DNA from: UMGS687 sp964383665
GTDB lineage: Bacteria > Bacillota > Clostridia > Christensenellales > UBA1242
Length of the DNA: 63,932 nucleotides
Direction: 5' to 3'
NCBI GenBank assembly: GCA_964383665.1
Contig: CAYLHO010000004.1
Location: 1 to 63,932 of the forward strand
How positions within the stretch are numbered: position 1 is the first letter of the stretch; each line of letters opens with the position of its first letter. The notes beneath the pieces are model-generated. The model saw only the letters and a list, made by a program, of their open reading frames with translations. It did no database searches and was not told where the DNA came from. Positions 1 to 8,075 of this stretch are shown here, piece after piece. The position numbers and the translations under genes are program-made.

Positions 1-36
1 TATATGTTTGTTTTAGCGACTTTAACAACTGTCGTC

Positions 37-102
37 GGAATGTAATTTAGTGGGTTAGGACACCTTATCAGGGTGGTGCTCTAACCGACTGAGCTACATT
101 CC
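37..102 (-). pseudogene. tRNA-Ile(GAU)-derived hairpin, T arm missing
   Basis: Read on the minus strand, the first half is a normal tRNA-Ile 5' half: acceptor strand, D arm and an anticodon loop carrying GAU. The 3' half has no T arm and no GTTCGA-type T loop. Instead, bases 37-64 are an imperfect inverted copy of bases 75-102 (22 of 28 positions identical, 24 of 28 paired counting G-U), separated by a 10-base loop. The molecule would fold as one long hairpin rather than a cloverleaf, so it is probably not a working tRNA. It lies just downstream of tRNA-Ala and would be co-transcribed with it. The hairpin is seen directly; loss of function is inferred. Confidence 0.7.
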
Positions 103-107
103 ATCGC

Positions 108-184
108 TGGTGGAGATAATCGGATTCGAACCGATGACCCCCTGCTTGCAGGGCAGGTGCTCTAGCCAGCTGAGCTATACCCCC
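108..184 (-). tRNA. tRNA-Ala (anticodon UGC)
   Basis: A full cloverleaf on the minus strand. The acceptor stem GGGGGTA pairs with TATCTCC, the D arm is GCTC...GAGC, the anticodon stem CCTGC/GCAGG encloses a loop with TGC, the T arm has the GGTTCGAATCC core, and a CCA end is encoded at 108-110. It is the first gene of a minus-strand tRNA unit. Confidence 0.97.
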
Positions 185-199
185 AAACGATGCTTTGTT

Positions 200-228
200 A
201 TATTAACAAATTAAACGACCTTTGTCAA
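200..228 (-). promoter_or_regulatory. promoter of the tRNA unit
   Basis: On the minus strand TTGACA (223-228) and TAATAT (200-205) are separated by 17 bases and lie about 15 bases upstream of the tRNA-Ala 5' end, a near-consensus housekeeping promoter. Confidence 0.75.
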
Positions 229-353
229 CAATTTTTCATAAATTTTTTCTTTTCTTTTTTAAATTGTGTTGTTTGCAAATTTCTGGGGCAAGATTATTAA
301 AATATTTTGACGTTAAAATTTTTTGTGATAATATATAGTCATAGGAGGGAAGT

Positions 354-596
354 ATGGCAAAGAAATCTAAAAGCACAAAGAACAGCAAGCAAGGAAACGC
401 AGGGGCAAGAATTGTTCTTTTCTTAATTTGTTTCTTCTTTGGTTGGTTTGGTTTAGACAAACTCTATATGGGCGGAACATGGAAAATTATGCTTGTTAAA
501 TTCTTATTAACATGCATTGGAATTGGCGCACTTTGGAATTTATATGACATGATTTGCGCAATTATTGGCCGCTATAAACTTAATCCATTTAAATAA
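354..596 (+). CDS. TM2 domain membrane protein
   Basis: An 80-residue protein with a lysine-rich N terminus (about residues 1-15) followed by two hydrophobic helices. The first helix ends in a glycine-rich turn (FGWFGLDKLYMG), the hallmark of the TM2 domain, and the second is followed by a W-N-L-Y-D motif typical of that family. TM2 proteins are small inner-membrane proteins whose biochemical role is generally unknown. The start is set by GGAGGG about 8 bases upstream. A rho-independent terminator follows directly, so it is a single-gene unit. Confidence 0.88.
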   Translation: MAKKSKSTKNSKQGNAGARIVLFLICFFFGWFGLDKLYMGGTWKIMLVKFLLTCIGIGALWNLYDMICAIIGRYKLNPFK

Positions 597-606
597 AACA
601 AAATTT

Positions 607-637
607 AAATCCACCTGTTTTCTTGGTGGATTTTTAT
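607..637 (+). terminator. terminator of the TM2 gene
   Basis: AAATCCACC pairs with GGTGGATTT and is followed by a T run, 11 bases after the stop codon. Confidence 0.85.
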
Positions 638-641
638 TAAA

Positions 642-668
642 AAAAGCACTTTTTAAAAGTGCTTTTTT
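642..668 (-). terminator. terminator of the ArsR gene
   Basis: The inverted repeat AAAGCACTTTT/AAAAGTGCTTT is followed on the minus strand by a T run, directly after the stop codon of the minus-strand regulator gene. Confidence 0.75.
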
Positions 669-1003
669 TAAACAACATTAACGGCGGAAAGCATTAAATC
701 GTTAACTTTTGAACTTGTTAAAGAATACAGAATGATTTTTCCGTCGCGTTTGCAGGAAACAATGTTTTGCGATTTTAAATATTTGAGTTGATGGCTTATT
801 GTTGTTTGATTAATGTTAAGAATTGTTGAAATATCGTTAACACACATGTCGCACATTGCCAAGCATGAAATTATTTTAAGCCGCGTTCCATCTGAAAAGT
901 TTTGAAAGAAAATTGCAAGTTTGTTAATTGAATTTTCGTTTGGCATATAGTCCAAAACTTCTTTTTTGCTTCTTTCCGAAAGAAGAAGAAATTTTCCTTC
1001 CAT
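668..1003 (-). CDS. ArsR/SmtB-family transcriptional regulator
   Basis: A 111-residue winged-helix regulator. The core contains the family's dimerisation and recognition helices (N-I-N-Q-T-T-I-S-H-Q-L-K-Y-L) and a following beta-wing (CKRDGKIILYSL). A C-D-M-C pair sits in the helix where ArsR-type sensors carry a metal- or thiol-sensing site (ELCVCDL-like position). The start at 1003 is chosen because AAGGAGA lies 7 bases upstream; an upstream ATG at 1021 would put that site inside the gene. The ligand cannot be told from sequence. No efflux or reductase gene sits beside it; the nearest transporter is the P-type ATPase 1.4 kb away. Confidence 0.9.
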   Translation of the reverse strand: MEGKFLLLSERSKKEVLDYMPNENSINKLAIFFQNFSDGTRLKIISCLAMCDMCVNDISTILNINQTTISHQLKYLKSQNIVSCKRDGKIILYSLTSSKVNDLMLSAVNVV

Positions 1004-1072
1004 TTTAATTCTCCTTAACATTTAAATTTTTGAATGCATATATATTACCGATATTTTAAAATGCAAAAGAAA

Positions 1073-1103
1073 AACCACCAAATCTAATTTTGGAGGTTTT
1101 TGA
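1073..1103 (+). terminator. hairpin with T run upstream of a small gene
   Basis: AAACCACCAAA and TTTTGGAGGTTT form an imperfect stem followed by TTTTTGAC. No gene on the plus strand ends here, so it may be an attenuator in the leader of the small gene at 1139 rather than a simple terminator. Confidence 0.4.
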
Positions 1104-1138
1104 CATTTTCTAACAAAAATTGGAAAAGGAGATAGAAA

Positions 1139-1330
1139 ATGGAATTTTCAAATGAAATTTTGCTTGTTATGTTAATTGGGATAATTGCATCCGCAACCGA
1201 CACCGACCTTGCCTCAAACACAAACATCTTGCTTTTGCTTCTTTTAATTTTACTTTCAAATTCGGGAAGCAGCAATTGCTGTTCGTCTTTCGACAGTTGC
1301 GGAAACAGAAGAACAAGCTTTTTTGGTTAA
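1139..1330 (+). CDS. small hydrophobic Cys/Ser-rich protein
   Basis: A 63-residue protein preceded by a strong AAAGGAGA site. The first two thirds are hydrophobic, with a poly-leucine stretch at about 30-39; the tail is rich in Ser, Asn, Gly and Cys (SNCCSSFDSCGNRR). It resembles in style, though not clearly in sequence, the 65-residue protein at 15396-15593. The last four bases overlap the 3' end of recF on the other strand. The function is unknown. Small Cys/Gly-rich hydrophobic proteins are common in Clostridia, sometimes linked to spore coats, but nothing here shows that. Confidence 0.6.
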   Translation: MEFSNEILLVMLIGIIASATDTDLASNTNILLLLLLILLSNSGSSNCCSSFDSCGNRRTSFFG

Positions 1331-2478
1331 ACCCTTTTCGCGTTTTCAATTTTAATTATTGTTGCGTTTGGAATGCGTTCTGGCTTATCGGTTGAACTTA
1401 TGAAGGTTTGGGTTAAACTGCAAAACTTCAAAAGTTTTTCACGGCGTGATTTGTCGAGTTCGCTTAAAACGTCGTCTAAAATTAAAATTGGCATTTCGCC
1501 TGTTTGAGCTTTAATAATTTCAATTTCTGCAAGTTTAAGCGAGAGGGCAGCGGTTCGCTGTTGCCCTTGTGAGCCAAACGATTTGACGTCTGTTTGGTTA
1601 ACCAAAACCTTGATGTCGTCGCGATGAGGACCAACAGTTGTGTAGCCAAGGGAAAGATCTTTCTCCAGGCTTTTTTCATAGAGCAAGATAAACTTTTGTT
1701 TAATTTCTTCCATTTTTTCATTTGATGAATTAATTTCGTCGCCAAGAGCAAGCGTTCCTTGATAGCCAATTTCAAGGCATTCTTGATTGTTTGTTAAGAA
1801 ATTATGTGCCTTTTGAGCATATGGAGCAAGGCTTATTATTAAATTGCTTCGAGAAATTGTTATTTTTGAAGCGCATTCTGCAAGTTGAGTGTTGTAAACC
1901 GAAATCATGCGCTTGAAATCTTCGAAATCGTCAAGATTGATTTTTGAAGATTTTTTAAAGTTGTTCTTATCTTTAAAATCCTTCAAAAGTTTGTTCCTTG
2001 TTGAAATAACTTTTTCATATTTATTTAACAAATTGAAATATGTTTTTGAAATTTGCGAAAGCGTTATGTCCATAAATCTTCTGCGGTCTTCCGGGCTTTC
2101 TTTAATAAGTTTAAGTTCGTCCGGTGCGAAAAACACGCAGCGAAGTTCTCCAAGAAGTTCGCCAATTCGCTTAATTGGCATTGAATTAATTTTTATTGCT
2201 TTTTTTCCGGCTTTGAAAAAGTAAATTTCAATTTTGGATTTTCCAAAACGTTTTTCAACTTCAAGTTCAATTTTTGCGTTTTCTTCGCCCCACTTAATAA
2301 CTTCGTTATCTCGCGTCGCGCGCATGCTTTTTCCAATTGCGCACGTAAAAATTGCTTCAAGCAAATTGGTTTTTCCTTGTGCATTTTTGCCAAGTATAAT
2401 GTTTGTTCCCGATGAAAAAGGAACTTCAATTGAAGCATAATTTCGATAGTTATTAAGTTTAAGCTTTAAAACTTTCAA
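1327..2478 (-). CDS. recF: DNA replication and repair protein RecF
   Basis: A 383-residue SMC-like ATPase that helps load RecA at gapped single-stranded DNA. Visible motifs are Walker A GKNAQGKT (residues about 30-37), the ABC signature around GSQGQQRT (about residue 300), and Walker B ILILDDVLSELD (about 335). The length is normal for the family. Its ATG overlaps the TGA stop of the P-type ATPase gene by four bases, so the two are translationally coupled. In most Bacillota recF sits in dnaA-dnaN-recF-gyrB; here it is separate from that cluster. Confidence 0.97.
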   Translation of the reverse strand: MKVLKLKLNNYRNYASIEVPFSSGTNIILGKNAQGKTNLLEAIFTCAIGKSMRATRDNEVIKWGEENAKIELEVEKRFGKSKIEIYFFKAGKKAIKINSMPIKRIGELLGELRCVFFAPDELKLIKESPEDRRRFMDITLSQISKTYFNLLNKYEKVISTRNKLLKDFKDKNNFKKSSKINLDDFEDFKRMISVYNTQLAECASKITISRSNLIISLAPYAQKAHNFLTNNQECLEIGYQGTLALGDEINSSNEKMEEIKQKFILLYEKSLEKDLSLGYTTVGPHRDDIKVLVNQTDVKSFGSQGQQRTAALSLKLAEIEIIKAQTGEMPILILDDVLSELDKSRREKLLKFCSLTQTFISSTDKPERIPNATIIKIENAKRV

Positions 2479-4865
2479 TTCTTTTTCCTCTTTAAAACAC
2501 TTTTAATGTTAAGCGCCAATAAATGAATTATGCAAAGGATAAAACAAATTATTAACGCAAGTTTCCATACGTTTGACGTTAAGGCTTCAACACCAAAGAA
2601 CTTTGGCATGATTGCTCCTGCTGCGCAAAGGCAAACAGCAGAAAGACAAACAATTAATGTTCTGAATTTCGTGAATGGGTGGCAAAGGGCGCAAAGGTTT
2701 AAGAACCCAGAGATTGTTAAAACAAGGGTTGTTAAGGTTTGATTTTCCGCTGCGGTTATAAGGCTGAATTTCCACAATAAGGGTACGCTTGTAACCCCAA
2801 AAAACATCATAAGTCCGTATGGAATGCCTCGTTTTAAAACGTAGCTAATGAATCCTCCTTGGATAAGATTTTTGTTTGGTTGGAGAGCAAGAAGAAAACT
2901 TGGAATTCCAATAACAAAGAGTTCAAGAAGGAACATGTTTCTTGGATAGAATGGGTACTTAATTTGAATTGCAACGCAGAAAATTGAAAGAAGGATTGCA
3001 AGAATTGTTTTCATAAAGAAAAGGGTTGATGATTTTTGAACGTTGTTTATAACCTTTCTTCCTTCTTCAACAACAGCAGGAAGCGATGAAAAGTTTGAGT
3101 TAAGAAGAACAAGGTTTGAAACGTTTCGCGCAACCTCGCTTCCGTCTGCCATTGCAATTGAGCAGTCGGCTTCCTTAAGGGCAAGAGTGTCGTTAACTCC
3201 GTCGCCTGTCATCGCAACAACTTTTGTTTCTTTAAGGGATTGAATTATTGCGTGCTTTTGTTCCGGGGAAACACGTCCAAAAACGGTGTACTCCTTTGCA
3301 AGTTTTTTAACTTCATCGATGCTAACTCCCTCAAGGTTAATAAATTTTTCCGAGTTTTCAACGCCAACGCGGGTTGCAATTTGACTTACGGTTTGAGGAT
3401 CATCGCCCGAAATAATTTTAATTTCAACACCATTGTCTTTGAACCACTTAATTGTTTCAGGAGCGTCTTTTCTTATTGTGTCCTCAATTAAAATAACAGC
3501 AACAACTTCAAGGTTTTTTGGCAAAATTTCGCCGTCCATTTCCTCTTTCGAGAACGCAACAACAAGAGTTCGAAGCCCTGCAGCTGTTGACGCTTTTATG
3601 TCGTTTAAAACTTCTTCTGATGCGCTTGCCTTAATATATTCAAGTGCGCCGTAGGCAACAGTTCCAAAATTTTTAAAACTTGTTGCAGTATATTTTCTGT
3701 CCGACGAAAACGGAACATTTGATTTAACGGTTAGGTTTGAATTCCCGCCAAAATGCTTTATAAGCGCCTGGGAAGTTGAGTTTTGAGTTGGTTGGGCAGA
3801 AAGCGAGTTTGAAACCATCTCCTCAACCATGTTAAGTTTTGTTTTGCCATAGCATTTAACTTGCTTAACGCTCATTGTTCCGTCGGTTATTGTTCCAGTT
3901 TTATCAAGGCAAAGAACATTTGAACGCGCAAGCATTTCAATTGAATAGATGTTTTGAACAAGGGTTTTCTTTTCACTAAGTCGAATAACTCCAACAGTTA
4001 ATGCAACTGAAATTAAAAGGAACATCCCCGCCGGGATCATTCCAACAAGGCTTCCGCATGTGCTGCTTATTGCTTCTGCAACATTTCCAACAGAAGCTGC
4101 TGGAGCACCAGAAGTTGTTTTTGCCCAAAGGTAGTTGTTGCAAAAAACAAGAGAACCAATTGGAAGAATGAAAAGCCCAATTCCTTTAATAATCCTGTTA
4201 AGGTCGCGGAACAAATCCGAGTTAGGTTGTTTGAAATTTTTTGCTGCTCTTGTTAGCGATTGAACATAGCTTTCGTTCCCAACTTTATTTGCTTTTGCAA
4301 AACATTTTCCGCTTGTTAAGTAACTCCCTGCAAGAAGATTTTCATTTTCCGTTCGCTTAATCGATTTGCTTTCACCTGTTAATAAACTTTCATTAACTTC
4401 AACAGCACCGCTTAAAATAATGCAATCGGCTGGAATTTGATTTCCCGTTGACAAAATCATTATGTCGTCAAGAACAATTTCGCTTGAATTAATTTCAATT
4501 TCCTTTCCCTCGCGAACAACCTTAACTTTTGGGGTTGTTATGAGAGAAAGTTTTTCAACAACGCGCTTGCTTCGAATTTCTTGAACAATTGCAATTAATG
4601 TGTTAAAGAAAACAACAACAATAAACAATAGGTTTTCATAGGATTTAACAACCAAAAGGGCAATGAAAATTGCAAGCCAAAGCATGTTAAAAACGGTAAA
4701 CATGTTTTCAACAAAAATTTTCAGATAGGATTTCGAAGTTTTTTGTTTTGTGTTGTTAACAAGTTTTTCAGATTTTCTTTGTTCAACCTGCTCGTTTGAA
4801 AGCCCAAAATTTATGTTTGGCGAAAATCTTTCAATATTTTGTTTAACTTGCTCTTTCTTACGCAT
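2475..4865 (-). CDS. cation-transporting P-type ATPase
   Basis: A 796-residue P-type ATPase of the HAD superfamily. It carries the actuator motif LLTGES (about residue 165), the phosphorylation motif LDKTGTIT (about 320), and the hinge motif MTGDGVNDTLAL (about 555), plus about ten membrane segments. The M4 ion-site region reads GMIPAGMFLL instead of the PEGLP of SERCA-like pumps, and there is no CPC heavy-metal motif; this is the pattern of the CtpE-like group, for which Ca2+ transport has been reported in mycobacteria. The substrate here is not determined. It is the first gene of a unit with recF. Confidence 0.92.
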   Translation of the reverse strand: MRKKEQVKQNIERFSPNINFGLSNEQVEQRKSEKLVNNTKQKTSKSYLKIFVENMFTVFNMLWLAIFIALLVVKSYENLLFIVVVFFNTLIAIVQEIRSKRVVEKLSLITTPKVKVVREGKEIEINSSEIVLDDIMILSTGNQIPADCIILSGAVEVNESLLTGESKSIKRTENENLLAGSYLTSGKCFAKANKVGNESYVQSLTRAAKNFKQPNSDLFRDLNRIIKGIGLFILPIGSLVFCNNYLWAKTTSGAPAASVGNVAEAISSTCGSLVGMIPAGMFLLISVALTVGVIRLSEKKTLVQNIYSIEMLARSNVLCLDKTGTITDGTMSVKQVKCYGKTKLNMVEEMVSNSLSAQPTQNSTSQALIKHFGGNSNLTVKSNVPFSSDRKYTATSFKNFGTVAYGALEYIKASASEEVLNDIKASTAAGLRTLVVAFSKEEMDGEILPKNLEVVAVILIEDTIRKDAPETIKWFKDNGVEIKIISGDDPQTVSQIATRVGVENSEKFINLEGVSIDEVKKLAKEYTVFGRVSPEQKHAIIQSLKETKVVAMTGDGVNDTLALKEADCSIAMADGSEVARNVSNLVLLNSNFSSLPAVVEEGRKVINNVQKSSTLFFMKTILAILLSIFCVAIQIKYPFYPRNMFLLELFVIGIPSFLLALQPNKNLIQGGFISYVLKRGIPYGLMMFFGVTSVPLLWKFSLITAAENQTLTTLVLTISGFLNLCALCHPFTKFRTLIVCLSAVCLCAAGAIMPKFFGVEALTSNVWKLALIICFILCIIHLLALNIKSVLKRKKN

Positions 4866-4935
4866 CTTTTTAATTTTCCCATTAATTAACTTAATTATTA
4901 TATTTATATCATAATTTTATTCTTTCAACAAACAT

Positions 4936-4971
4936 TTGACAAATCTTTTAAATTTAACCATAATTAAAACG
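4936..4971 (+). promoter_or_regulatory. promoter giving a leaderless mRNA
   Basis: TTGACA (4936-4941), a 17-base spacer and CATAAT (4959-4964). The expected transcription start is at about 4971, one base before the ATG at 4972, and there is no ribosome-binding site. Confidence 0.75.
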
Positions 4972-5754
4972 ATGCAGGTTAACAAAGAAAAATTAATAAA
5001 AAAAGTTGAAGAACTTTCAAACAAATTTGGAAAATCCGTTCAAATTTTGGCAAGCGATTTAAACGATGTTGTCCTTTTTCTTTCAATTTATGGAGGGAAT
5101 TTGCCAATTTTGTGTGAGGAAATTTTGATTAAACTTTCCGAAACTGATTCTCCAAAAATAATTAACAACTATAATAAAGACGGAACTTCAAAGAAGGTCG
5201 CCCGTGGAGGGGAGTTGGCATCGAGATATGTTGCAAAAAGCTATGACGGTTCAATAACTCTTGAAATTGTTTTCTCCCCAAAATATTTAAAAATTGAAAG
5301 AGTTTACGATGGAGACTCAAATTACTTCAAAAGCGAATATTTTTTCGACAGCAAAGGCTTTTTTGTTAGAAAAGCAACTCAAAGAAGCTGCCCACTGGGA
5401 AATCAGCTTGAGTTTTTTGAAAAGTCAGAAGGGAATTTGAAAAGAGGGGTTTGCTTTGCAAAAATAACAGAAAATTATCAATCAATTGATGTTAATTTTA
5501 TTAAAATCTTAACAAGCAAAGGTGAAGAAATTTATTATTCATATAAAGCAAATCCTGAATTTGTTTTTGCGTTTCGCGTTCCAAAAACAATAACAATAAT
5601 TCCATCAATAACATCGATTGGAATGAAATCTTTGAGTCAAATTTTGGAAATGCAATTTGAAAAGAAATTTGTCAAACTTGATGAAAGCCTTTTTAACGAA
5701 CTTTCAAAGTCGGCTCGAACAATTTTTGAAGAACAAAAAAAATCCGCTAAATAA
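4972..5754 (+). CDS. uncharacterised 260-residue protein
   Basis: I do not recognise this protein. It has no signal peptide or membrane segment, is rich in Lys, Glu and Phe, and begins with a charged helix followed by mixed alpha/beta sequence; the C-terminal 40 residues look helical. An ORF in this frame could extend upstream to 4936, but that would run through the -35 and -10 elements, so ATG 4972 is chosen as a leaderless start. It is convergent with acpP and they share a terminator. Confidence 0.8.
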   Translation: MQVNKEKLIKKVEELSNKFGKSVQILASDLNDVVLFLSIYGGNLPILCEEILIKLSETDSPKIINNYNKDGTSKKVARGGELASRYVAKSYDGSITLEIVFSPKYLKIERVYDGDSNYFKSEYFFDSKGFFVRKATQRSCPLGNQLEFFEKSEGNLKRGVCFAKITENYQSIDVNFIKILTSKGEEIYYSYKANPEFVFAFRVPKTITIIPSITSIGMKSLSQILEMQFEKKFVKLDESLFNELSKSARTIFEEQKKSAK

Positions 5755-5766
5755 CAGCGGATTTTA
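5738..5766. terminator. bidirectional terminator
   Basis: AAATCCGCT pairs with AGCGGATTT and is flanked by A and T runs, between the convergent gene at 4972-5754 and acpP. Confidence 0.85.
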
Positions 5767-5778
5767 TGTTTTTTAAAC

Positions 5779-6000
5779 TTATTTTTCAATGTATGAAACA
5801 ATGTCGGAAACTGTTTTAAGTTTTAAGGCATCTTCATCTGAAATTGAAATTCCGAATTCGTCTTCAAGAGTCATAAGCATTTCAACCATGTCAAGCGAAT
5901 CGGCTCCAAGATCCTCAACAAGTTTAGAGTCTTCTTTGATTTTGTCTTGTGAAATATTGAGTTGAGCTGCCAAAAGTTCTTTAACCTTATCAATTGTCAT
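5779..6000 (-). CDS. acpP: acyl carrier protein
   Basis: A 73-residue acidic four-helix protein that carries acyl chains on a phosphopantetheine arm during fatty acid synthesis. The attachment serine lies in the classic motif GADSLDMVEMLM. The start at 6000 is supported by GGAGG about 7 bases upstream; the longer ORF to 6090 has no such support. It stands alone here, without the fab genes that often flank it. Confidence 0.96.
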   Translation of the reverse strand: MTIDKVKELLAAQLNISQDKIKEDSKLVEDLGADSLDMVEMLMTLEDEFGISISDEDALKLKTVSDIVSYIEK

Positions 6001-6062
6001 ATCAAACCTCCAATTGACTTTAAGTTTAACATAAAAAAATTTTAAAGTAAAGAAATTTATGC

Positions 6063-6074
6063 TATAATCTTTAT
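6063..6074 (+). promoter_or_regulatory. -10 element placed for a leaderless GTG start
   Basis: TATAAT (6063-6068) is followed by only six bases before GTG 6075. No Shine-Dalgarno sequence and no other in-frame start is available; an ATG at 6073 is out of frame and stops after seven codons. Confidence 0.65.
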
Positions 6075-6707
6075 GTGGAAAACATTTCAAATTTAATTTA
6101 TGACACTTTTAAGGAGAAATTTCCAAACGCAAAATGCGAATTAAAGTTTAACTCAAACTTTGAGCTTTTAATTTGCGTTATTCTTTCGGCGCAATGCACA
6201 GACAGGCGCGTTAACATGGTTGCTCAAGAACTTTTTAAAAAATACCCAACGGCTTTTCAGCTTTCAAAAGCCAACATTTCAGATGTTGAGGAAATTGTTA
6301 AACCATGTGGATTTTTCCATAATAAAGCAAAAAATATTATTGAAACAAGCAAAATTCTTGTTGAAAAATTTGATGGAGATGTTCCAAAAGATTTTTCAAT
6401 GTTGCTCTCTTTGCCTGGGGTTGGGCAAAAAACAGCAAATGTTTTAACGTCAGTTGGCTTTGGGGGAGATGCGTTTGCTGTTGACACCCACGTTTTCCGA
6501 GTTTCCCGCCGCCTTGGAATTGCAAAAGGGAAAAATCCTTCACAGGTTGAAGAAGAACTTAAAAAATATTTCAGCAAGGATAAGTGGAGCGAAACTCATC
6601 ATCTTTTTGTTCTTTATGGGAGATATTTTTGTAAAGCGCGAAAACCGGAATGTTCTGATTGCAAATTAAAAGAAAATTGTTTATACTATAGGAAGAATAA
6701 AAACTAG
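6075..6707 (+). CDS. nth: endonuclease III
   Basis: A 210-residue base-excision-repair glycosylase/AP lyase for oxidised pyrimidines. The helix-hairpin-helix LPGVGQKTANVL (about residues 111-122) contains the catalytic lysine, the catalytic Asp is in VDTHVFRVSRRLG (about 138), and the C terminus has the 4Fe-4S ligand pattern C-X6-C-X2-C-X5-C. GTG is the only fitting start and is probably leaderless. The obg gene follows 9 bases after the stop. Confidence 0.96.
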   Translation: MENISNLIYDTFKEKFPNAKCELKFNSNFELLICVILSAQCTDRRVNMVAQELFKKYPTAFQLSKANISDVEEIVKPCGFFHNKAKNIIETSKILVEKFDGDVPKDFSMLLSLPGVGQKTANVLTSVGFGGDAFAVDTHVFRVSRRLGIAKGKNPSQVEEELKKYFSKDKWSETHHLFVLYGRYFCKARKPECSDCKLKENCLYYRKNKN

Positions 6708-6716
6708 GAGAAAAAT

Positions 6717-8000
6717 ATGTTTCAAGACATAGCAAAAATTAAAATACAAGCAGGGAACGGCGGTGACGGCGCTGTTTCTTTCCACAGAACAAAACTAACA
6801 ATGAATGGCGGGCCGGACGGCGGAAACGGCGGGAAAGGTGGCGACGTTTATTTTGTTGCAAAAAGCAATCTTTCAACGCTCTATTCCTTTAAGTTTAAAA
6901 CAAAATTTAAAGCAGGAGACGGCGAACGCGGAGGAAAACAACTTTGCTCTGGGAAAGATGGGGAAGACATTGAAATTGAAGTCCCTTGCGGAACAATAAT
7001 TAAAGACGCGCAAACAGGAAAAGTTTTGGCGGATCTTGTTGAGGAAAACAAGCCGGTTAAAATTTTGCGTGGAGGCGGCGGCGGACGAGGAAACAATTTC
7101 TATGCAACGCCAACACGTCAAGCGCCACATTTTGCTCAAACTGGCGAAAGAACAAAAATGTTTGAAGTTGTTTTGGAACTTAAAACAATTGCCGATGTTG
7201 GGCTTGTTGGTTATCCAAACGTTGGGAAAAGCACTCTTCTTTCAACAATAACAAATGCGCGCCCGAAAATTGCGAATTACCACTTCACAACTTTAACCCC
7301 AAACCTTGGCGTTGTTGATCACTATGGAAACAACTTTGTTATTGCCGACATTCCTGGGCTTATTGAGGGTGCAAGCGAAGGCGTTGGGCTTGGTCATGAA
7401 TTTTTGAAACATATTGAGCGTGTTCGTCTTATTGTTCATATGGTTGATATCTCTGGGTTTGAAGGGCGCGATGCTTTCGAGGATTTTGTTAAAATTAACA
7501 AAGAACTTGAATCATACAGCAAGGTTCTTGCTTCGCTTCAACAAATTATTGTTTTAACAAAAATTGATTTGCTTTCAGAAGAAGAATTAAATGAAAAAAT
7601 AAATAATTTCGTAAAAAATATTAAAAAATTAAAAAATAATTATGAAATTATTCCAATTTCTTCAATAACAAGAAAAAATCTTGAAATATTAAAAAATAAA
7701 ATTTGGGAAAAACTTGAAAAAATTCCTAAATCAAAACCTATTGAAGTTGAACAACTTGAACTTGATGCGCGCGATAAAACTTCTCTTTCAATAACCATTG
7801 AAGAGGACGGTGCATATCGTGTTTCAGGCGGACTTATCGACAGCATGATTCGAGGAGTTATCTTGGACGATATGGAATCATTTGCATATTTCCAAAGAAG
7901 GCTTAAACAAGACGGAATTTTGGATAAACTTCATGAGGCGGGCGCAAAGGACGGCGACACAATTCGAATTAAAGAAGTTGAATTTGTTATGACCGATTAA
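6717..8000 (+). CDS. obg: Obg-family GTPase
   Basis: A 427-residue ribosome-associated GTPase (ObgE/CgtA) acting in late 50S assembly and stress control. The N-terminal glycine-rich Obg fold covers about residues 1-158, with repeated G-G-X-G-G motifs. The G domain shows GYPNVGKST (about 165), DIPGLIEGA (G3), and TKID (G4). A C-terminal OCT domain fills about 340-427. An AGGAG site precedes the ATG. It is likely co-transcribed with nth. Confidence 0.97.
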   Translation: MFQDIAKIKIQAGNGGDGAVSFHRTKLTMNGGPDGGNGGKGGDVYFVAKSNLSTLYSFKFKTKFKAGDGERGGKQLCSGKDGEDIEIEVPCGTIIKDAQTGKVLADLVEENKPVKILRGGGGGRGNNFYATPTRQAPHFAQTGERTKMFEVVLELKTIADVGLVGYPNVGKSTLLSTITNARPKIANYHFTTLTPNLGVVDHYGNNFVIADIPGLIEGASEGVGLGHEFLKHIERVRLIVHMVDISGFEGRDAFEDFVKINKELESYSKVLASLQQIIVLTKIDLLSEEELNEKINNFVKNIKKLKNNYEIIPISSITRKNLEILKNKIWEKLEKIPKSKPIEVEQLELDARDKTSLSITIEEDGAYRVSGGLIDSMIRGVILDDMESFAYFQRRLKQDGILDKLHEAGAKDGDTIRIKEVEFVMTD

Positions 8001-8036
8001 AATTAAAAAATTAATTAAAATTACTAAAAAATTAAT

Positions 8037-8066
8037 AAAAAACAGCATTTTTTTGCTGTTTTTTAT
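8037..8066. terminator. bidirectional terminator between obg and the deacetylase
   Basis: AAAACAGCA pairs with TGCTGTTTT and is flanked by A and T runs; convergent genes end on both sides. Confidence 0.85.
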
Positions 8067-8075
8067 TATATTTAA

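Noticed and set aside
1..190. rRNA operon spacer with Ile and Ala tRNAs
   Set aside because: No rRNA sequence adjoins them; a promoter lies directly upstream of tRNA-Ala, so this is a free-standing unit.
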